DNA from: DASSUC01 sp035649895
Lineage (GTDB): Bacteria; Actinomycetota; Actinomycetes; Mycobacteriales; Micromonosporaceae
DNA length: 26,764 nt
Direction: 5' to 3'
NCBI GenBank assembly: GCA_035649895.1
Contig: DASRIS010000083.1
Span: 1 to 26,764, forward strand
Under the pieces are notes generated by a model. The model had not been told where the DNA came from. It made no database searches and saw only the letters and a program-made list of their open reading frames with translations. A program made the position numbers and the translations under genes. Positions 7,271-14,710 of the stretch are shown here, in pieces; positions within the stretch are counted from its first letter, which is position 1; every line of letters starts with the position of its first letter.

Positions 7271-7768
7271 ATGGTACTCGCATCTCGATACCGCACCGCG
7301 ACGGGCGCCGGCACGCTGGCCGCGCTCATCCTGGTGCTCGCGTTTGGCAACCCGGCGTACGTCGAGTGGGCCGAGAAGAACACCGACCCCAACGAGGCGG
7401 GCGGCTGGTTCCTGCGCCTGCTGGCCTGGCCGGCCTGGCGGTTCGACGCCGGTGACTCGGTCCAGGATCTCATCGCCGACGACATCAAGGCGATCCTGGT
7501 CGTCGTGCTCACCGCGCTGTTCCTCTACATGCTGCCGGGATCGCAGCTAGCGCGGGCCCGCGGCACGCTGAGCCAGTTCTTCGCCGGCTGGGCGGCGTTC
7601 ATCTTCGCCGGCGGCTTCGCCGGCCTGCTCGCCGCGTTCATCCAGTCCAACCCGACCATCCTCGCCGCCTTCCAGGCGGCGGGCGGCGGAGTGATCTACG
7701 GCTTCTTCGTCGGCTGGGTGGTCGGGATCGCCGCGCTGGGCGGCCGGCGCGGCACCGACTCCTACTGA
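7271..7768 (+). CDS. Hypothetical membrane protein
   Basis: The protein has 165 residues with a signal-anchor-like first helix (about residues 10-26), then three more hydrophobic segments: ILVVVLTALFLYMLPG, FFAGWAAFIFAGGFAGLLAAFI and GVIYGFFVGWVVGIAAL. The stretch between the first two helices (YVEWAEKNTDPNEAGGWFLR...) is polar and probably extracytoplasmic. GAGGGG about ten bases upstream of the ATG supports the start. It is the last gene before a strong bidirectional terminator and probably closes the operon that includes the permease-like gene. I do not recognise the family. Confidence 0.7.
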   Translation: MVLASRYRTATGAGTLAALILVLAFGNPAYVEWAEKNTDPNEAGGWFLRLLAWPAWRFDAGDSVQDLIADDIKAILVVVLTALFLYMLPGSQLARARGTLSQFFAGWAAFIFAGGFAGLLAAFIQSNPTILAAFQAAGGGVIYGFFVGWVVGIAALGGRRGTDSY

Positions 7769-7781
7769 CCCGCACGGCAAC

Positions 7782-7821
7782 GCGGCGGCCCGGTCAGCAC
7801 CCTCGGTGACCGGGCCGCCGC
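7782..7821. terminator. Bidirectional terminator between convergent genes
   Basis: A 15-bp perfect stem (7782-7796 with 7807-7821; core GGCGGCCCGGTCA) closes a 10-base loop. It lies between the stop at 7768 on the plus strand and the stop at 7828 on the minus strand, so it can serve both transcripts. No T-run follows, as is common in high-GC actinomycetes. Confidence 0.88.
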
Positions 7822-7827
7822 TTCGGC

Positions 7828-8913
7828 TCAGCTGCCTGAAGCCATTCCTTTCGCGGAAGCCGTGCCTCTTTCGGAAGCTGTGCCTCGCCCGGAGGCTGTG
7901 CCTCGCCCGGAGGCTGTGCCGGCATGGCCGGCATGCTCCGCGGCGAGGCCGGCGAAGAGCGCATCCCGGGTCAGCGTCGCGGGCTGGGCACCGCGTACGG
8001 CCACCCGGTCCACGTTGGCGGTGAGCATCGCGGCCAGCGCGTCGTAGAGCGTGGCGTCGGCCGGTACGGCCGGCAGGTCGGGCTCTGGTGCGCCGGGCGT
8101 GAGCGGGGCCGCCGCGACCGGCGTCACCGACAGCCGCCGGATGCCCCGGTCCGCGCCGACGAACTCGCGTACGAAGTCCGACGCCGGCTCGGCCAGCAGC
8201 TGCGCGGGCGGGGCGTACTGCTCCAGGTGGCCGCCTTCGGAGAGCACCGCGACCCGGTCGCCGAGGCGGACCGCCTCGTCCAGGTCGTGCGTGACCAGGA
8301 TGATCGTCTTGCGTACGGTGCGCTGCAGCCGCAGGAACTCCTCCTGCAACCGGGCCCGCACGATCGGGTCGACGGCCGAGAACGGCTCGTCCATCAGCAG
8401 CACGACCGGGTCCGCGGCGAGTGCCCGCGCCACGCCGACCCGCTGGCGCTGCCCGCCGGAGAGCTCGTGCGGGTAGCGGTCGCCGAACCGGCCCGGCTCC
8501 AGCCCGACCAGCTCCAGCAGCTGCGTGACCCGTTCCGCGATGCGGCGGCGGGGCCAGCCTAGCAGCCGCGGCACGGTGCCGACGTTCGTCCGCACTGTCT
8601 GGTGTGGAAAGAGCCCGACGTGCTGGATCACATAGCCGATCCGGCGGCGCAGCGCCACCGGGTCGGTGCGCGTCACGTCCTCGCCGTCGAGCTCGATCCG
8701 TCCGGCGGTGGGCTCGATGAGCCGGTTCACCATGCGCAGCACGGTCGACTTGCCGCAGCCGGACGGTCCGATGAGGACGACCAGCTCACCGGCTGGCACG
8801 TCCAGGCTCAGCTCGGTCACCGCGACCGTGCCGTCGGCGTACTCCTTGCGCACCTTCACCAGGCTGATGGCTGCGGCCGCCGGTGCGGACGGAGCCTGCG
8901 GGGTAGCGTCCAC
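7828..8913 (-). CDS. Osmoprotectant ABC transporter ATP-binding protein (OpuCA/ProV-type)
   Basis: Energises uptake of glycine betaine/choline-type compounds by the permeases encoded next to it. Of 361 residues, about 20-250 form the ATPase: Walker A GPSGCGKST (49-57), Q-loop IQHVGLFPHQ, signature LSGGQRQR, Walker B VVLLMDEP and the H-loop THD. About residues 275-325 resemble one degenerate CBS-like regulatory repeat (ATLYDALAAMLTANVDRVAV). The last 30 or so residues are a low-complexity tail of GTASGR-like repeats. The GTG at 8913 has GGAGGG six bases upstream. That ribosome site lies inside the first codons of the divergent permease gene, and the two start codons are only two bases apart. 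Placing the ATPase on the opposite strand from its permeases is unusual, since these systems are mostly single operons. Confidence 0.92.
   Translation of the reverse strand: MDATPQAPSAPAAAAISLVKVRKEYADGTVAVTELSLDVPAGELVVLIGPSGCGKSTVLRMVNRLIEPTAGRIELDGEDVTRTDPVALRRRIGYVIQHVGLFPHQTVRTNVGTVPRLLGWPRRRIAERVTQLLELVGLEPGRFGDRYPHELSGGQRQRVGVARALAADPVVLLMDEPFSAVDPIVRARLQEEFLRLQRTVRKTIILVTHDLDEAVRLGDRVAVLSEGGHLEQYAPPAQLLAEPASDFVREFVGADRGIRRLSVTPVAAAPLTPGAPEPDLPAVPADATLYDALAAMLTANVDRVAVRGAQPATLTRDALFAGLAAEHAGHAGTASGRGTASGRGTASERGTASAKGMASGS
7844..7915 (-). repeat. Four 18-bp tandem repeats in the ATPase tail
   Basis: Units at 7844, 7862, 7880 and 7898 (plus-strand form GTGCCTCGCCCGGAGGCT, with the two 5' units diverged) encode GTASGR/GTASER/GTASAK-type hexapeptides at the extreme C-terminus. 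The two central units are identical, suggesting recent slippage. Confidence 0.85.
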
Positions 8914-8915
8914 CT

Positions 8916-9593
8916 ATGTCCCTCCGGCACCTGGCCTACGACGACCCGGGCAACCCGTGGTTCTCCTGGCGTTACGTGCAGGACAACGCGGAGACCATCC
9001 GCGCCGCGCTGGGCGAGCACGTCTCGCTCACCGCGCAGGCGGTGCTGGTCGCCGCGCTCGTCGCCGTGCCGCTCGCCGTGCTTGCCCACTGGTACCGCCC
9101 GCTCACCGGCCCGATTCTCGCATTCTCCGGGGCGCTCTACACGATCCCGTCGCTGGCGCTGTTCGCGTTCATCGCGCCATACGTCGGCACCGGGACCACC
9201 ACCGTGCTCATCGGGCTGGTGCTCTACGCCCTGCTGCTCATCGTCCGCAACTCGCTGGCCGGGCTGCGCCAGGTGCCGGCCGAGGTGCGCGACGCGGCGC
9301 AGGGCATGGGGTACGGGCGCCTGGCCAGCCTGCTGCGTATCGACCTGCCGCTGGCCGTGCCCGGCATCCTCACCGGGCTGCGGCTGGCCACGGTCTCCAC
9401 GGTGGCCCTGACCACGGTCGGCGACCTGGTCGGCCACGGCGGGCTGGGCACCCTGATCCTGGCCGGGTTCCGGAACAACTTCTACCGGGCCCAGATCCTC
9501 ACCGGCACCCTGCTCTGCGTGGCGCTGGCCCTGGTGCTGGACCTGCTCCTGGCCGGCGCCGGCCGGCTGCTGACCCCGTGGACCCGGCGATGA
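8916..9593 (+). CDS. Osmoprotectant ABC transporter permease (OpuCB/ProW-type), first subunit
   Basis: The protein has 225 residues with about five to six membrane helices and the inner-membrane-component signature near the middle (VPAEVRDAAQGMGYGRLASL, the EAA loop that docks on the ATPase). The N-terminal part NPWFSWRYVQDNAETI followed by HVSLTAQAV is typical of the OpuCB/OpuCD family. The ATG at 8916 has no good ribosome site; GGGG lies about 12 bases away. Its stop overlaps the start of the second permease by four bases. Together with the second permease it would form the membrane channel for compatible-solute import. Confidence 0.92.
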   Translation: MSLRHLAYDDPGNPWFSWRYVQDNAETIRAALGEHVSLTAQAVLVAALVAVPLAVLAHWYRPLTGPILAFSGALYTIPSLALFAFIAPYVGTGTTTVLIGLVLYALLLIVRNSLAGLRQVPAEVRDAAQGMGYGRLASLLRIDLPLAVPGILTGLRLATVSTVALTTVGDLVGHGGLGTLILAGFRNNFYRAQILTGTLLCVALALVLDLLLAGAGRLLTPWTRR

Positions 9594-10336
9594 ACCCGGT
9601 CGAGCAGGCCATCGTCTGGCTCAACGACCCGCTCAACTGGACCAACCCGGGCGGGATCACCGACCGCCTGGTCGAGCACCTGGCCATCTCCGCCGCCGCC
9701 GTGGCCCTCGGCTGCCTGGTCGCGTGGCCGCTCGGCCTGTGGCTGGGGCACCGGGGCGGTGGCGGCGGCCTCGTGGTGGTGGTCTCCAACGTCACGCTGG
9801 CCATCCCGACCATCGCGCTGCTGGCCATCCTGCCGCTGACCTTTCTCGGGTTCGGCAAGCCCGCGGTCATCGCCGCGCTGGCCGTCTTCGCCGTGCCACC
9901 GCTGCTCGCCAACGCGTACACCGGGATGCGGGAGGTCGACCCGCAGGTCCGCGACGCCGCCGTCGGCATGGGCCTCTCCGGCGGCCAGCTGGTACGCCGG
10001 GTGGAGCTGCCACTGGCCGTGCCGTACCTGGCGGCTGGGTTCCGCACCGCCGCGGTGCAGGTTGTGGCGACCGCGACGCTCGCCTCGTTCGTGAACGGGG
10101 GCGGGCTGGGGCAGATCATCAGCGCCGGGTTCGGGCTGGGCATCGCCGCCGGCGGCGGCCAGATCCTCGCCGGCGGGCTGCTCGTCGCGCTGCTCGCACT
10201 GGGCATGGAGGTGGCGCTGGCGGTGGCCCAGCGGGCGGTGACGCCGCGGCCGTTGCGGGCCGGCACAGCGCGCCGCGCCGCCGCTGTCGAGGCGGCCCCG
10301 GCACAGGTCGGTGCCGGAGCCCGCGGCGCCGGATGA
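9590..10336 (+). CDS. Osmoprotectant ABC transporter permease (OpuCD/ProW-type), second subunit
   Basis: The protein has 248 residues with about five to six membrane helices and the EAA-loop motif VDPQVRDAAVGMGLSGGQLVRRVELP. The preceding helix TLAIPTIALLAILPLTFLG and the following FVNGGGLGQIISAGFGLG are family-typical. The final 35 or so residues are an Ala/Gly/Arg-rich tail beyond the membrane domain. The ATG at 9590 overlaps the preceding stop (ATGA), indicating translational coupling. The binding-protein gene follows after a 176-base gap, so it may have its own promoter. The two permeases probably form a heterodimer. Confidence 0.92.
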   Translation: MNPVEQAIVWLNDPLNWTNPGGITDRLVEHLAISAAAVALGCLVAWPLGLWLGHRGGGGGLVVVVSNVTLAIPTIALLAILPLTFLGFGKPAVIAALAVFAVPPLLANAYTGMREVDPQVRDAAVGMGLSGGQLVRRVELPLAVPYLAAGFRTAAVQVVATATLASFVNGGGLGQIISAGFGLGIAAGGGQILAGGLLVALLALGMEVALAVAQRAVTPRPLRAGTARRAAAVEAAPAQVGAGARGAG

Positions 10337-10512
10337 CGACAGGCTCCGAGGCCCGCGGCCGGATGACGATCGGATGACAACCCGCGGGTTCGGTTGGCGC
10401 GCTTGGCCCAACCACGGTTGGCTGTAGGCGCGGGCGGCCTTGGTTTAGATGATCGCCCGTCGGACACGCGGCCGGCCACGGGGGCCGCGCCGGGACACGG
10501 GAGGCGGGCAGC
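10337..10512 (+). promoter_or_regulatory. Leader of the binding-protein gene with CGGATGAC copies and an inverted repeat
   Basis: CGGATGAC occurs at 10330, 10360 and 10371. Further on, GGTTGG (10392-10397), CCAACC (10408-10413) and GGTTGG (10416-10421) form overlapping inverted repeats that could be an operator. TTTAGATGAT near 10445 is a possible but weak -10 element. Regulation of this gene apart from the permeases is inferred. Confidence 0.35.
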
Positions 10513-11517
10513 ATGCGCGCTGTCGAACGACTATCACTTTGCTCTGCCGGGGTCCTGATGGCCGGGCTCCTCGCCGCGTGCGGTGAGGCAGGCTCATCGG
10601 GCACCGAGGCGCCGGCCACCGCCGCCTCCGGCGCCGGCTGCGCGCCGGTCGCCGGCCAGCAGCTGGTCGTGCTGGAGGACGACAAGAAGCTACAGAACAC
10701 CGACAACGTGGTTCCTGCGGTCAACAAGAAGGTGGCCACGCCAGAGCTCATCGCGGCGCTGGACAAGGTCTCCGACGCGCTGGACACGCAGAAGCTGATC
10801 AACTTGAACAAGGCCGTTGATGTCGACCGCAAGACGCCGAAGATCGCGGCTGAGGAGTTCGCGGCCTCCGCGAACCTGGTCGCAGGCATCGCCAAGGCCG
10901 CCGGCGGTGGGAAGATCACGATCGGCGCCGCCAACTTCAGCGAGAACGAGACGCTGGCCGAGCTTTACCGCGTCGTGCTGACCGCTGCCGGCTACACCGC
11001 GACCGTGCAGAAGATCGGCAACCGCGAGCTCTACGAGCCGGCCCTGGAGAAGGGCGAGATCCAGGTCGTCCCGGAGTACGCAGCGACCCTGGCCGACTTC
11101 CTCAACCCCAAGGTGAACGGGGCGAACGCACCGGCCATCTCCTCCTCCGACCTGGACAAGACCATGCAGGGCCTGAAGGCGGCCGGCGACAAGGTGGGCA
11201 TCGTCTTCGGTAAGCCGTCGTCGGCCCAGGACCAGAACGCGTTCGCCGTGACCAAGGAGTTCGCCGACAAGTACGGGCTGCGTACCCTGTCGGACCTGGC
11301 GGCCAAGTGCTCGGGCGCGGGGACCGTGTTCGGCGGTCCGCCGGAGTGCCCGCAGCGCCCCAAGTGCCAGCTCGGCCTGGAGCAGACCTACAGCTTCAAG
11401 GCCGGCTCGTTCAGCACGCTGGACGCGGGCGGGCCGCAGACGAAGAACGGCCTGAAGACCGGCACGATCAGCGTCGGGCTGGTGTTCTCCTCCGACGGTG
11501 CGCTTGCATCCGGCTGA
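10513..11517 (+). CDS. Osmoprotectant ABC transporter substrate-binding lipoprotein, apparently circularly permuted
   Basis: A signal peptide with lipobox LAAC (Cys23) anchors this 334-residue protein outside the membrane, where it would capture a glycine betaine/choline-like solute for the adjacent transporter. The core from residue 134 (KITIGAANFSENETLAELY) through RELYEPALEKGEIQVVPEY, PSSAQDQNAFAVTKE, FGGPPECPQRPKC and STLDAGGPQTK is classic OpuC/OsmF type. In ordinary members, FSSDGA is followed by a last segment VVLEDDK.LQ..DNVVP...L..LN..VDVD. Here that segment is at residues 51-117, right after the signal peptide, and the protein stops at GLVFSSDGALASG. The junction is a short Gly/Ala linker (about 124-133). 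There is no second copy at the C-terminus. The ATG at 10513 has GGGAGGCGGGCAGC just upstream. A strong terminator follows. Confidence 0.9.
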   Translation: MRAVERLSLCSAGVLMAGLLAACGEAGSSGTEAPATAASGAGCAPVAGQQLVVLEDDKKLQNTDNVVPAVNKKVATPELIAALDKVSDALDTQKLINLNKAVDVDRKTPKIAAEEFAASANLVAGIAKAAGGGKITIGAANFSENETLAELYRVVLTAAGYTATVQKIGNRELYEPALEKGEIQVVPEYAATLADFLNPKVNGANAPAISSSDLDKTMQGLKAAGDKVGIVFGKPSSAQDQNAFAVTKEFADKYGLRTLSDLAAKCSGAGTVFGGPPECPQRPKCQLGLEQTYSFKAGSFSTLDAGGPQTKNGLKTGTISVGLVFSSDGALASG

Positions 11518-11536
11518 GCCGGACGACGACCACCAG

Positions 11537-11575
11537 CCGGAGGCCGGATCGGGGAGCCCCGCATCCGGCCTCCGG
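11537..11575 (+). terminator. Strong terminator after the binding-protein gene
   Basis: A perfect 13-bp stem (CCGGAGGCCGGAT at 11537-11549 with 11563-11575) encloses a second short stem CGGGG-AG-CCCCG, with one bulged C at 11562. It starts 19 bases after the stop codon. Confidence 0.85.
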
Positions 11576-11833
11576 CGGTCGGGCCGGACCGGTCGCGCGG
11601 GGACCGGCGGGCGGCCAGGTCGCTCCGGCGGGCTAGGCCGGTCGGGTGGGCTGGGCCGATCACGCGAGCCAGGCGGGTCGGGCCGGATGGGCAGCTCAGC
11701 GGTTGGCGCGTGGTGGCGAGGCTGGCCAGGGCTGGGGCTGTGGCGGACCACCGGTGCGGCTCGCGCGCCCGACGGGCGCCGCCCGGCTGGGGGCCATTCC
11801 ACTCCCGAGAAAGTCTCGGTAGCCTCTACAGCC
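11576..11833 (+). other. GC-rich intergenic region with repetitive GGGTCGGGC-like sequence
   Basis: The 316 bases between 11517 and 11833 hold the terminator and then low-complexity GGTCGGG/GGGCTGGGC runs. The frame of the next gene stays open through here, but the translation is low-complexity and upstream of any plausible conserved start. CCGAGA-AAG-TCTCGG at 11805-11819 is an inverted repeat 14 bases before the ATG of the next gene and may be an operator. No other feature is seen. Confidence 0.45.
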
Positions 11834-13555
11834 ATGCCAGCCCCCCAGGCACAACAGGGACGGCGCGGCGGGCGGCCCCTGACCGTACTGTTCTGGTCTG
11901 GCGTGGGGCTGTCCCCACTCGCGTTGTTGCTGCTGCTGTTCGTGGACGGCGAGGGGTCGCTGCGCGGCGGGGCGGTTCTCGCCCTGCTCTCGGTGGTCAT
12001 CATCGGCCTGTCCGTCGCCCTGCGTAAGGATCCGGAGAGCGTGCGGGCAGAGCTGGAGGATGCGCTGCTCGACGAGGTCGATGCGATGCGTGACGATGTC
12101 CGTAACGACATCGCGACCGCGGCCCGGGCCACCCACCGTCAGTTCTCCGAGAAGCTGCACCACGTGCACGAGTCGGTCGAGGCGCTACGCGCCGAGGTGG
12201 ACGCGGCACGGCTGGGGTACGAGCACGCCAGCGTGGCTTCGTCCGGGGGCCGCGGTGCGGCGGCAGGAGGCGCTCACCCGCCCGCCGCAGACACGGCCGG
12301 GCCGGGCCGCAGCCCGGGGATGGGCCGCGCGCGGATCCCAGCCTCGGTGGTGGGCGGCGGCGTGGTCCGGCACACCGAGACGGTGCAGGTCACCACGCGG
12401 CAGACGATCGTCGACCCGCACGCCGATGGCCAGCCCGGCCGCGGCACCGTCTACGGCGGTGGCACCGTGTACGGCGCCCGCAGCGCCGAGGCAGCGCCCG
12501 CTGGCCGGCCCGGCGCCTCGGTGGAGTGGGGCGAGCCGACCGAGGAGTCGTGGACCGAGCAGCGGCTCCGGGAGCGCTTCCTGGCGGCCCGCGCGGAGGA
12601 GGGCCGCGCCGGCTCCCGCGACCGGCCCGGTGACAGCCGGAGTGGGGGCGGACGGCACGGCGCCGGCCCGCACCGCGATGGGCGGGACGCCTCCGACTGG
12701 CTGGGTGACGACCACGAGCGTCGCGGCGACGGCCGGGACCGTGACGACGACAGCATGGACCGTTGGGACGGGTGGCTCGGCTCACGCGCCCTGGAACGGG
12801 GCGAGTCCTCGCGCGGCGAAGGGCGCCGGTCCCGGTCGTACGACCGGGATGACGACGACCCGGGTACGGACGAGCGCTGGGCCGGGATGCGCGCCGGTGA
12901 CCGCTGGGCGTCGGTGCGCACCGATGACCGAGGGCGTGAGCTGCGCGTGGGTGAGCGGCGAGCGGCACTGCACTCGGACGGGTCCGGCACTGAGATGCGC
13001 ATCGAGGACCGCTGGGCATCGGTACGCCGCGACGAGCTGCGGCCCCGCCGGGACGATGAGCCGCGCTCGCGCCGGGATGACGAGCCGCGCTCGCGCCGGG
13101 ACGACGACCTGAGGCGTCTGGATGATGAGCCGAGGTGGCGCCGCGACGACGACCCGCTGCGGCCACGCCGGGACGACGACCTGAGGTCGCGCCGGGACGA
13201 CGACCGCTGGGAGGGGCGCTTCGGGCAGGACGACGAGCCCGACGAGTCGACGCGCGCCTGGGACGTGCGTGCGGAGTGGACGGACCGCGACGAGAGCCGA
13301 TGGGAGCGGCGCGCTCCGGCGGCCCTGCCCGCTGCCAGCAACGAGCCGTCCTGGTCTGGCCTTCAGGCGCGAGGTGACGACGCGCGGGTCAGCGAAGGCC
13401 GCAGCGAGGGCGGCCGCAGCGAGGGTGGCCGGGGCGGCCGGCGCCGCCGGCGCGACGATGACGACGACTACCGGTACGACGACGAGCTGGCGGAGCCGCC
13501 GCGCTCGCGGTCCCGCCGGGTCGAGCTCGAGCCGTCCGACGAGCGCTGGCGCTGA
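11834..13555 (+). CDS. Membrane-anchored protein with a long charged, repetitive tail
   Basis: The protein has 573 residues. The N-terminus is basic (QAQQGRRGGRPL), followed by two hydrophobic helices (about 18-36 and 42-60). Then comes an acidic, probably coiled-coil helix (about 63-135; ESVRAELEDALLDEVDAMRDDV, HHVHESVEALRAEVD). The remaining 430 or so residues are low-complexity, rich in Arg, Asp, Gly and Ser, with motifs such as DRWASVR (twice) and RRDDEPRS, and predicted to be disordered. The ATG at 11834 is the first that includes the membrane helices; no good ribosome site is visible. A cytosolic tail tethered to the membrane could be a scaffold, but no function is known. It converges on nuoD with only three bases between stops. 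Confidence 0.75.
   Translation: MPAPQAQQGRRGGRPLTVLFWSGVGLSPLALLLLLFVDGEGSLRGGAVLALLSVVIIGLSVALRKDPESVRAELEDALLDEVDAMRDDVRNDIATAARATHRQFSEKLHHVHESVEALRAEVDAARLGYEHASVASSGGRGAAAGGAHPPAADTAGPGRSPGMGRARIPASVVGGGVVRHTETVQVTTRQTIVDPHADGQPGRGTVYGGGTVYGARSAEAAPAGRPGASVEWGEPTEESWTEQRLRERFLAARAEEGRAGSRDRPGDSRSGGGRHGAGPHRDGRDASDWLGDDHERRGDGRDRDDDSMDRWDGWLGSRALERGESSRGEGRRSRSYDRDDDDPGTDERWAGMRAGDRWASVRTDDRGRELRVGERRAALHSDGSGTEMRIEDRWASVRRDELRPRRDDEPRSRRDDEPRSRRDDDLRRLDDEPRWRRDDDPLRPRRDDDLRSRRDDDRWEGRFGQDDEPDESTRAWDVRAEWTDRDESRWERRAPAALPAASNEPSWSGLQARGDDARVSEGRSEGGRSEGGRGGRRRRRDDDDDYRYDDELAEPPRSRSRRVELEPSDERWR
13026..13209 (+). repeat. Imperfect repeats encoding RRDDEPRS-type octapeptides
   Basis: 24-base units around CGCCGGGACGATGAGCCGCG recur several times in frame, giving RRDDEP/RRDDDL blocks at about residues 398-459 of the charged-tail protein. 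Two central units are nearly identical. Confidence 0.8.
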
Positions 13556-13558
13556 CCG

Positions 13559-14710
13559 CTACTTGTCGACGTCCCCCACCACGAAGAACATCGAGCCGAG
13601 AATCGAGACCATGTCCGGTACGAGGCAGCCCGGCAGCAGCGTGATGAGCGCCTGCACGTTCGAGAACGAGGCGGTGCGCAGCTTCAACCGCCACGGGGTC
13701 TTCTCGCCTCGGGATACCAGGTAGTACCCGTTGATCCCGAGCGGGTTCTCGGTCCAGGCGTACGCGTGCCCCTCCGGCGCCTTCACCACCTTCGGCAGCC
13801 GTACGTTGACCGGCCCCTTGATCCGGTCGACCTGGTCCAGGCAGGTCTGTGCCAGGTCCAGCGACACGTACGCCTGGTCCAGCATGCACTCGAAGCGGGC
13901 GTGGCAGTCCCCGGTGGACCGGGTCACCACAGGCACATCGAGCTGCCCGTAGGCGAGGTACGGCTCGTCCCGCCGGAGGTCGAAGTCGAGTCCGCTGGCC
14001 CGGGCGACCGGCCCGGACGCACCGTACGCCGCCGCGTCGGCGGCCGTGAGCACGCCGATGCCGACCGTACGGGCGAGGAAGATCTCGTTGCGGCGGATGA
14101 GGTTGTCCAGGTCCGGCAGGCTCCTGCGGACCTGCCCGATCGCCTCGCGGGCGCGCCGGGTCCAGCCCGCCGGCACCTCCTCCTTGAGCCCACCGACCCG
14201 GTTGAACATGTAGTGCATCCGGCCGCCGGAGACCTCCTCCATCGCCGCCTGGAGGACCTCCCGCTCCCGGAACGCGTAGAACATCGGGGTGAGCGCGCCG
14301 ATCTCCAGCGGGTACGACCCGAGGAACATCAGGTGGCTGAGCACCCGGTTCATCTCGGCGAGCGCGGTGCGCAGCCAGACCGCCCGCTCCGGCACCTCCA
14401 GGCCCATCAGCCGCTCCACGGCGAGCACCACGCCGAGCTCGTTGGAGAACGCCGACAGCCAGTCGTGCCGGTTGGCCAGCACGATGATCTGCCGGTAGTC
14501 GCGCACCTCGAACAGCTTCTCCGCGCCCCGGTGCATGTAGCCGATGACCGGTTGGCAGGAGATCACCCGCTCGCCGTCGACCACCAGCTTGAGGCGCAGT
14601 ACGCCGTGCGTCGAGGGGTGCTGGGGCCCGATGTTCAGCACCATGTCGGCGGTCTCGAGCCCGGTCCCGGTGCCGACGGTCAGCTCGGTCAGGCCCGCGT
14701 CGGTGGTCAT
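13559..14710 (-). CDS. nuoD: NADH-quinone oxidoreductase subunit D paralogue (NuoD-like)
   Basis: The protein has 383 residues, from MTTDAGLTEL to VVGDVDK, and covers the full 49-kDa/NuoD fold. Conserved elements are NIGPQHPSTHGVLRL (with His35, the quinone-site His), GYMHRGAEKLFE (Arg61), EMNRVLSHLMFLGSY, GALTPMFYAFREREVL and the C-terminal PDMVSILGSMFFVVGDVDK. In classical complex I, NuoD forms the quinone pocket with NuoB. No other nuo gene is in the window, so this is an orphan or belongs to a complex encoded elsewhere. The position of the quinone-binding Tyr (bovine Tyr108) is Trp84 by ungapped alignment from the HRG motif. The ATG at 14710 overlaps the upstream methyltransferase stop by four bases; an in-frame ATG at 14719 with AGGA nine bases upstream is an equally good start. 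Numbering here is from 14710. Confidence 0.92.
   Translation of the reverse strand: MTTDAGLTELTVGTGTGLETADMVLNIGPQHPSTHGVLRLKLVVDGERVISCQPVIGYMHRGAEKLFEVRDYRQIIVLANRHDWLSAFSNELGVVLAVERLMGLEVPERAVWLRTALAEMNRVLSHLMFLGSYPLEIGALTPMFYAFREREVLQAAMEEVSGGRMHYMFNRVGGLKEEVPAGWTRRAREAIGQVRRSLPDLDNLIRRNEIFLARTVGIGVLTAADAAAYGASGPVARASGLDFDLRRDEPYLAYGQLDVPVVTRSTGDCHARFECMLDQAYVSLDLAQTCLDQVDRIKGPVNVRLPKVVKAPEGHAYAWTENPLGINGYYLVSRGEKTPWRLKLRTASFSNVQALITLLPGCLVPDMVSILGSMFFVVGDVDK

Noticed and set aside
9590..10336. Long form of the second permease starting at 8666
   Set aside because: The upstream part is the out-of-frame shadow of the ATPase and first permease; the ATGA overlap at 9590 marks the true start.
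10513..11517. Assembly or frameshift artefact as the cause of the swapped binding-protein order
   Set aside because: The reading frame is continuous from signal peptide to stop, the lipobox and linker are intact, and no leftover C-terminal segment is found before the terminator in any frame.
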